A DNA stretch of 42,366 nt from a virus: positions 1 through 42,366 of the IMG/VR virus record IMGVR_UViG_3300012920_000087. The stretch is one strand, 5' to 3'. Positions 29,408-36,600 of the stretch are shown piece after piece. Made by a program: the position numbers and the translations under genes. The first letter of the stretch is position 1. Each line of letters starts with the position of its first letter. The notes under the pieces are model-generated. The model had not been told where the DNA came from and did no database searches. It worked only from the letters and a program-made list of their open reading frames with translations.

Positions 29408-29436
29408 TTAAATGACACCAAAAGTTGGAGAGTATT

Positions 29437-30744
29437 ATGTGGCCGAGTCTAAATGTAACAAATAGTGATTATGTTGTAGACATGGGTCACGCTATTCTTA
29501 ACGATATAGCAATCAACCTCATGGCACATCCGAGAGTAGACGAAACAGTGGCTAAGTCAATTGCTTCTCAGACTGTAATGTTTGAAGAAGATAAATTGCC
29601 TGAGCCACAGTATGCACCTTTTGCACCTACTGGAGAGGGTTGGTTTGAGGACAGAATAGGCAAAAGTGCTAATGAAATCATCAAAGATTTGCGAAAGGCT
29701 AGGCGAGTTATGAAAGATAATAAATTAGAAATCGACAACATCATATCCAGCGTCAGGGCTCTCAAAAGCGCAGAAGTAGACGCTACTCTTGCTATGTTGT
29801 CTTGGGGCAAACCTCATTATGATACGATGAGAAAAATGGGATTGTCTGACAGAGACCTGCGCTCGCTTAGACTGTTCGGCAAATCACGCAAATCTAGTTT
29901 ACTTCGTGCTTGTAACTTATGGGAAAGTGCAGAAGATGCATTAAACAAACTCGACGAGTTTGAAGATGTTTGGGGCGAAGAAGAAAAAATGGCTTGGGTT
30001 AACGCTATGGAAACTAAACAAGACGCCCGTAAGATGTGGAAGAGTTCACTACATCAAATCGACAACCTTTCCAAAGAACAGCAGAAATGGATGAGGCTCG
30101 CTAAAGAAGAAGTAAGTAATCACGGCTCAATGTCTGCTAGAGCGATTACTGAAAACCTCATAGAAAAGGGCGTACCAAGACTGAATTCTAACAGACTGTC
30201 TAAACTTCTTAATATGTATGGCGAAGAAATAAACATAGTCAAGGCTCACCGTAAGGGCGAATATATGTGTATAGACCGAGACGGATTAGTTATCAAGGAC
30301 CCTTGGTCTTATGCGGCTGGCTTCTTTGACTCTAATGGTTATATCAACATCTCAGACCGTGGGGAGCCTAAAGTTGGTTTAGTGACCAAGGGTAAATCTG
30401 GTAGAATGCATTGCGAACAATTGTATAAGGGGATAGGTATAGGAACTTTACAACTAGACCAAAAAATATACGACGACCCTGCACAAAGCCAGCATCGGGT
30501 GACATTTTTTAAATCAGAAGATATATTACAATTCTTACAAAATATTTTTTCTGAGTTGAGAATCAAGAAAGATTTAGCAAAAGCGATGATGTTTTATGTT
30601 GATTCTGACGACGAAGTCAAAAAGAGTAAAGTCAAGAAGTTTCTACAGTATACTAATGCGGAAGGTACTGCCAAGGGCGACAAGTTACTAATGAAGTGGG
30701 ATTTAGACCGTGATACAGTATTTAATTGGCTGGAGGAATTTTAA
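29437..30744 (+). CDS. Protein with C-terminal LAGLIDADG-like domain, 435 aa
   Basis: Start at the ATG at 29437 because GGAG lies six bases upstream; an in-frame TTG at 29425 is less likely. The N-terminal 260 residues are helical and charged, without a recognised fold, and contain a possible regulatory helix-turn-helix near 236-270. From about 288, WSYAAGFFDSNGYINI resembles the first LAGLIDADG helix of homing endonucleases (D298 kept). The following VGLVTKGKSGRM and SEDILQFLQNIFSEL fit that fold. Located between terminase and portal. It may be a domesticated DNA-binding protein rather than an active nuclease. Confidence 0.65.
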   Translation: MWPSLNVTNSDYVVDMGHAILNDIAINLMAHPRVDETVAKSIASQTVMFEEDKLPEPQYAPFAPTGEGWFEDRIGKSANEIIKDLRKARRVMKDNKLEIDNIISSVRALKSAEVDATLAMLSWGKPHYDTMRKMGLSDRDLRSLRLFGKSRKSSLLRACNLWESAEDALNKLDEFEDVWGEEEKMAWVNAMETKQDARKMWKSSLHQIDNLSKEQQKWMRLAKEEVSNHGSMSARAITENLIEKGVPRLNSNRLSKLLNMYGEEINIVKAHRKGEYMCIDRDGLVIKDPWSYAAGFFDSNGYINISDRGEPKVGLVTKGKSGRMHCEQLYKGIGIGTLQLDQKIYDDPAQSQHRVTFFKSEDILQFLQNIFSELRIKKDLAKAMMFYVDSDDEVKKSKVKKFLQYTNAEGTAKGDKLLMKWDLDRDTVFNWLEEF

Positions 30745-32489
30745 TGGCAGAAAAGGGCAGAATAGGTAAACTCATAGAATCAATCGGCAACCCGTTCCGA
30801 AGAAGAAGGACACCAGAGCCACAGATGCCGCTTTGGACTACAGGTATACAAGAGCCTGTACTAGTACAAGGTATCACCATACCTGCATTGTACGCAGTTG
30901 CTAATGAAAATCTTATTCTTAGAACGGTTCTTTCTACACTTCAACAAGAAATATTCCGTCGTGGTTACTACTGGGAAAAGAAATTTCAAAAGAAATGCAC
31001 TTCTTGTGATGCTGAGTTCCAGCACGATGTCGACGAATGCAGAGAATGCGGCGATACAAACTTAGCAGAGCCTAACCCTGACCAATTAGTATATCCTCGT
31101 TGGTTAATCGAGCAAAGAAACTCTATGGAACAGACCTTTATGGATGTACTTAGGGAAGTAGAATACGATTTGAACATTACAGATGATGCTTTCTTAATTC
31201 TTATCAAAGAATATTACATGGACCCAGAAACAAATGAGTTAGCGTTTTACAGAATCAAAGAAATTGTTAGAGGAGACCCTATTTTTATGCGTATCATTGC
31301 CGATAAGCGTGGTGTTAGAGGAGGACGCTTCCGAGTTTGCCCTATACATCGTAGTGAAGTTAAAGCCTACTCTGGTGACGACAAACACTGTCCTATTTGT
31401 GGAACAGAAATGCTAGATGTGCACCATGTCAACACTGCTGGAAGTGGTAAGACACAGCATTATCTTGAAGGGGAGGTAATTCATGTTAGTAAATATCAAC
31501 CTTCTAAACTATACGGCAGGAGTCCTGTTTCCACTCTTTGGCGACAAGCCATGACTCTGACAGCAATGGACAATTATATGTATACTGCTTATTCAAAGCG
31601 AAGAATACCAAGAGGTATATTGAGCGTTACTACTGATAATCTTGAGTCCATGAAGTCGTTTTTCAAGGCTACCGACGAAAAGTTAGAGCGTGACCCGCAC
31701 TACATACCTAAGATTGGTATTGAATCTGGTAGCGGCAGAGGCGGCATTAACTGGGTTAAACTAATGGACAGTCTTGAGGAGATGCAATACATACCTGCAA
31801 GAGACGAAATGCGACAAAGAATTGCTGCTTTCTACGGCGTATCTAATGTATTTATGATGGACACTGGTAAGTCCGGTGGCCTGAACAACGAGGGTATGCA
31901 AATACTTGTGACTAATAGAGCAGTAGAGTTTGGTCACAAAGTATACACTGACCATCTGTTCCCACGACTAATGGAACAAATGGATGTCACCGATTGGAAA
32001 CTAACATTGTATCCAAACGAAGAAGAAGACGAAGTTACCAGACTACGCCGTGATGAGATGGAAGTGAATATTGCTCAAAGGATGATGATGATGGGTTACA
32101 AACCAACACTATCCGAAGACGCTAATCGTGATATTCGATTTATTTACAAACAACCTGACCCGACTGACCCTGCTCAGCAACCTCAGCAACCTACCCCTAT
32201 GGGCGGTATGCAAATGGGTGGCGGTATGGGTACGCCGGGCGCACTTCCAAGCCGTAATATTAGTCCACAAGGCGCCGCTCAGATGGCAAGACAGGCCCAA
32301 ATGGGTATGTCCCAGCCCGGCGGCGAAGGCGTGGGTCTAAGAAATAGAGGTCCGGCCAGTCCACAAAATAGAACCAGCATGGGCTCTGGTTCTCCAATGT
32401 CAAGTGTTCAACAGAGAGGCCCTCAACCGGGAGCAGTTCAGCAAGCCAGTCAAAATATATTAGATGCTAGAAATCCAAGAGGGGCTTAG
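30744..32489 (+). CDS. Portal protein with two zinc insertions, 581 aa
   Basis: The portal forms the dodecameric vertex channel through which DNA passes. The start at 30744 has GGAGGAATTTTA in front and overlaps the previous stop. The core shows the portal pattern YLEGEVIHVSKYQPSKLYGR, then SPVSTLWRQAMTLTAMDNYM and RIPRGILSV. Unusually there are two zinc-ribbon-like insertions, C85/C88/C99/C102 and C199/H202/C216/C219. The C-terminus is long, Met/Gly/Pro-rich and disordered. Its position after the terminase supports the assignment. Confidence 0.85.
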   Translation: MAEKGRIGKLIESIGNPFRRRRTPEPQMPLWTTGIQEPVLVQGITIPALYAVANENLILRTVLSTLQQEIFRRGYYWEKKFQKKCTSCDAEFQHDVDECRECGDTNLAEPNPDQLVYPRWLIEQRNSMEQTFMDVLREVEYDLNITDDAFLILIKEYYMDPETNELAFYRIKEIVRGDPIFMRIIADKRGVRGGRFRVCPIHRSEVKAYSGDDKHCPICGTEMLDVHHVNTAGSGKTQHYLEGEVIHVSKYQPSKLYGRSPVSTLWRQAMTLTAMDNYMYTAYSKRRIPRGILSVTTDNLESMKSFFKATDEKLERDPHYIPKIGIESGSGRGGINWVKLMDSLEEMQYIPARDEMRQRIAAFYGVSNVFMMDTGKSGGLNNEGMQILVTNRAVEFGHKVYTDHLFPRLMEQMDVTDWKLTLYPNEEEDEVTRLRRDEMEVNIAQRMMMMGYKPTLSEDANRDIRFIYKQPDPTDPAQQPQQPTPMGGMQMGGGMGTPGALPSRNISPQGAAQMARQAQMGMSQPGGEGVGLRNRGPASPQNRTSMGSGSPMSSVQQRGPQPGAVQQASQNILDARNPRGA

Positions 32490-32518
32490 GAAGTTTAAAG
32501 TCAAGGAAGGTATTGGGG

Positions 32519-32866
32519 ATGAGCATGGACCTAAAGAAATTGGACCCGATGGCTAGAAAAATGAGAAGTCATGTTGATGCATTTTACAAAGCGTTAGAAC
32601 AACAAGACGGTGTCTCGGCAAGAAGTCACATAACCGAAGTTATCAAGTACGCAGATTATCTAAACAAAGACATAGAGACTACGATTTCAAAATCTGACTC
32701 TGTAAAATCTGTTGGTATAAACGATATCTATGTTGGCGGAGTACCTGTTCTTAAATCAGGTTCTGCTCAAAATGTCCACACAGCACAAAGCGATGTGTTG
32801 CCGGGCATGATTAGAACTACTAGAGCGGGTCCAACTCACCGAAGATTGTCTAACCGCACAGTTTGA
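32519..32866 (+). CDS. Small head-region protein, 115 aa
   Basis: ATG at 32519 chosen for the GGAAGG nine bases upstream; a TTG at 32513 is an alternative. Residues about 5-65 are helical (KLDPMARKMRSHVDAFYKAL then THVIKYADYLNKDIETT-like), followed by TISKSDSVKSVGINDIYVGG and PVLKSGSAQN. LKSG and SKSD again resemble the cleavage step. C-terminus basic. Probably a minor head or scaffold component. Confidence 0.6.
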   Translation: MSMDLKKLDPMARKMRSHVDAFYKALEQQDGVSARSHITEVIKYADYLNKDIETTISKSDSVKSVGINDIYVGGVPVLKSGSAQNVHTAQSDVLPGMIRTTRAGPTHRRLSNRTV

Positions 32867-32875
32867 GGTGATTAA

Positions 32876-33244
32876 ATGAGCGAAGAGAGGGAAAATGTCG
32901 CCGAAAAGTTGATGGGTGCACTCATCACTAAAATGGAAAACATGGATGCAGGTCTTCAATTGTTGAAAGCAGAAAACGCTGAACTCAAAAAAGCCCTGCT
33001 CAATCCAGCAGTGTTGCTTAGAAAGGCTGGTTTTGTATCTGCTAAGAATAATATGCCAGAAGATGTGATGCCTGATTTGTTTAGGGGCGATGCTGATGAT
33101 GTATTGTTGAAGGAAGACGGTAATCCAATAGAAATACCAAAGACCAATCAAGACTTTTACAAGACAGATTGGAGTGAAATTCACGCACTGGCTGACCAAG
33201 CAAAGAACAGCGGTGCAATAGGAAACGAAATAGGAATGGAATAA
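32876..33244 (+). CDS. Coiled-coil head-region protein with DWSEIHALA tail, 122 aa
   Basis: MSEERENVAEKLMGALITKM then a coiled coil (about 14-45), NPAVLLRKAGFVSAKNN, and a C-terminus TDWSEIHALADQAKN. The last motif recurs almost exactly at the end of the protease-scaffold protein (MDWSEVHSLAGS). That suggests both ends bind the same partner, perhaps the capsid protein. GGTGATTAA precedes the ATG. Confidence 0.65.
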   Translation: MSEERENVAEKLMGALITKMENMDAGLQLLKAENAELKKALLNPAVLLRKAGFVSAKNNMPEDVMPDLFRGDADDVLLKEDGNPIEIPKTNQDFYKTDWSEIHALADQAKNSGAIGNEIGME

Positions 33245-33245
33245 T

Positions 33246-33641
33246 ATGAAGCCAAGATTTGAACAAGCAAGTAAAGAAGTGTATGACCTGCTAAAAGCAG
33301 CGCAGAACTTAGAAAGTCGTATCGCTAAGAAAGAAGGTAGTATGCCAAATTATACAAGTCAACCCGAAGGGGCTACCGTAGGTTACGCTCGATTTGAAGC
33401 ACAGCCTTCTGGAGTGCCTAACGCATATTATAATACAAACAATGTTTTGCTTGCCGATGTAGAAGATGTAACTAACAAAGGTGCTATTTCAGAGAACAGC
33501 GATGTACTGACAAGAGAGTCACCTTATTATCCTACAGCGTTTAGCACAACAGGTGCACTTGAGAACTTCAAAGGTGGTGACGGTCCAACCTTGTCAGAAC
33601 TAAAGAAGTCTATTGACCGATTAGCCAGCCGTCTAAATTAA
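33246..33641 (+). CDS. Small head-region protein with FEQA...LLKA, 131 aa
   Basis: Starts MKPRFEQASKEVYDLLKAAQ, a spaced-out version of the tag. Then comes a Ser/Pro/Asn-rich segment and a C-terminal coiled helix (LSELKKSIDRLASRLN). It follows the previous gene by one base. Probably a minor capsid or scaffold protein; function inferred only from position and tag. Confidence 0.6.
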   Translation: MKPRFEQASKEVYDLLKAAQNLESRIAKKEGSMPNYTSQPEGATVGYARFEAQPSGVPNAYYNTNNVLLADVEDVTNKGAISENSDVLTRESPYYPTAFSTTGALENFKGGDGPTLSELKKSIDRLASRLN

Positions 33642-33657
33642 GCGGCTGGTGATGTAG

Positions 33658-36600
33658 TTGAGAGAAGGACCACTACAGACTCTTGATAGAACACGAGGTG
33701 TGTTCGTTAAGTCTCTAATAGATGGTATTGGTAAAGCAGACGCTGGTGCTGAGTTTTATTTTGCAGCCGTTAGCGCTGAGCGAAAGGGTTACGAGTTATC
33801 AGGTCATGACAAAGGCTTGCTAAACATGTTTAGTTCTGTTATACAGAAACAAGAAGATGAAGATGAGTGGGCTCCGCACACTCATCAAAGCATCAATGAG
33901 CGACAGATGGGCTTTGAAATAGATTATACCGCTGGTATGGAATTAGCCGACAACCCATCTATGAATCCAGACAGAGTCGTTCCGCCTAACGCAGACGATT
34001 TAAGATATTCTGGCAGACCCTTCACACTAATTAATGGCGAGGCTAACGACCCCTATCGAACACGCAATGCTCTGGGTCAAGGTTTCAATCCTTTACACGG
34101 TAATTATCACCAAATCTTAGCAGATTTTTATTTAGCAAACGAGGCTGGTAGCGAGCCTCAAAGTCAAAAAGACGCTAGGAAAGAACTTGCTTGGGAAGAA
34201 CACGCCGCAAAGAATGACCACAGTTTTTTACAAACACCTTTGCATCTCGGTAAGTTGAACGAAGATGCTACTAATCATCAACTCTATCTTAATCACTACA
34301 AAAGGTGGGAAGAAAGTAATCGAGATATAGTCGATAAAGTTCGAGCAGATAGAAAGGAACAAGGTTTATCGGAGGCAGAAATAGCCCACGAGTTGAAGCA
34401 ATCTCATATGGAAGATGCCAAAAGAGATTGGCAACAAAATCTAGGCTTTATGGATTATTTTCTTGGCATGGAATGGTTTAGTCCAGAAGAAAGAGAAAAA
34501 GCCTATAGGCACTTGTATGACCATGGAGGGGCAGATAGCACTAGACCTTTGACTTTTGACAGCAGTCCACAAATAGAAAATTTGTTGCCTAGACTTAAGC
34601 GAAATTTCCAACAAAGGTTTTCTGGCTTATACGACTGGTGGACTAGAGTCCCTGAACATTCTCAGCATCCTTTGGCAATTAAACCAAAGCGTTTGCCAGA
34701 AGATACTGAGAATATTCAAAGAGTTCATAACTGGATGGCAATGCAAGGTAGTAGTCTTGGAAAGAAAAGAGACTGGGAAAGGGCAGTAGACCATTATAAC
34801 AAAATGTATAGAATGTATAATCCAGATGCTAATGCTTTTAGTTATAGCCAAGTCCCTTATTTCGACGATAAGAGAAACGAGATACATTGGAGAAAACAAT
34901 CTATTGGTAACGGTAAGAAACAGAATTACCTTAGTGAACCTATGCTAAGACATATGCTCAATATTGATAGTGAAGGTAAGTTACATGAAGACGGGGAACA
35001 TCCTGTTTGGGGACCTGCTTGGAAAAAGGCCGATTCGCCATTTAGCCAAGAAGAACTCGATGAAATTATGAAAAAGAGGCGAGACGAGTCTATCAAGATG
35101 AGGGCGGCAGGCAGGGTCGCTCGAAATCACGGTGCGATAAACTATGGCACTCATATGCACCCTGACCACTATGATTATCTTGATGACCATGATACACTCG
35201 CTACTCATTGGAAAAGACCTTTCCAAGTAGGCGGGATGGGTAAGAAAGCCAATGAATTATTCAATTTGCTACATCATCATACTCTGGCTTACAGACCTGT
35301 AGAGACAGAACAATCAGCAGACTCTCAGGCTTTGAGAGAGCGTTTTGGCGATTACCTACAAGACATTGGTGCAGATGGAGAACAAGTCGGAGAATTTGAG
35401 CCTACGACGGAAAGAACCATGATGGGTGACAAAGAAGTGAGTTTATTCTTTGAAAAAACTGGCAACAGAATAGGTATACAGCATATTGAGGGCGGTAAAA
35501 GTATGGATGCTTTTTTAGCACCATTTGGACAGGGTGGATTGAGTTTGTTTCCTGATGCGGAGGGTAAAACCACGGCGTTCAGAGGCGATTTTGCCAGACC
35601 TAGTTCTTTGATGAACCCACAGAGTGCTGTTGCTTCTTCAAGAATAAAAGGTGCAGGCGGTCAGAATGCTCACACCGAAAGACACTCTAGCGGAACAGAT
35701 GGTAAATACAGTAACGAGGTACACAGTGATTATCACGCTGCGAGAGAATCAGGTGACGGTGATGCTGCTACAGATGCTTTTGACAAATTGCGTGGTGAAA
35801 CTCCCGACCATCTAAGAATGGTCAATATACACCAAGGGACATTCAACAACGACGAAGTTGAACAAAGTGCTGCTTATAGTTATCACACTATAGGTACTAT
35901 GGTTGGTATGGGTAATAACCCAATGGAGCCGCTTAGAAGAGTAATTAGTTACAAAGACCCCGGTCTTTTACAAGAAGGAACGGGCTTGCGTTCTACACTT
36001 GCTGACCACAGTGATTTAGTAAACGACCTTAGTGCTAGATTTGAAACACTTGGTGAGTTCGATATCAAAGAAGAAAAGCAGCAAATAGAGGCTAGTATAG
36101 AAAACTCCAGAAGTCGGATAGAGCGAGAACTTGAAAATTTAAATCAAAGAAAAGCCCCACCTAACTTAACAGATGAAGAACTCATTGAGTTTAATAGAGT
36201 GCTGTCGACTGAAAAAAATCTGCTAATGGGAGAACTACAAGAGTTACCAAAAGCCAAAGAAAGAATGATTGCTGACTTGGATGACAAACTTAGACAACAC
36301 ACTATTGGTAATCAACTCACCGACAACGAAGGTAATGTGGTTCTTGGTCCAGATGGTAAACCTATAGATATAGGCGTGATGACTAATCTTGGTATACCTA
36401 GAGAACTAAATCCAGAAGGTCAGGTTTCTAGGAGGCTGTCTGCGTCTCAAAGACCGATGGCGGCTGAGCAAGAGTCACAGTATTTTGAAGGTCTGATGGA
36501 CAGGGCTGGCGAAATAGAAGAGTTGTTAGAATCTGGTAGTCTGACACAAGGTGAAAGACTGACTTTACAGGGTGAGTTAAATCAATTAGATAACCAGATG

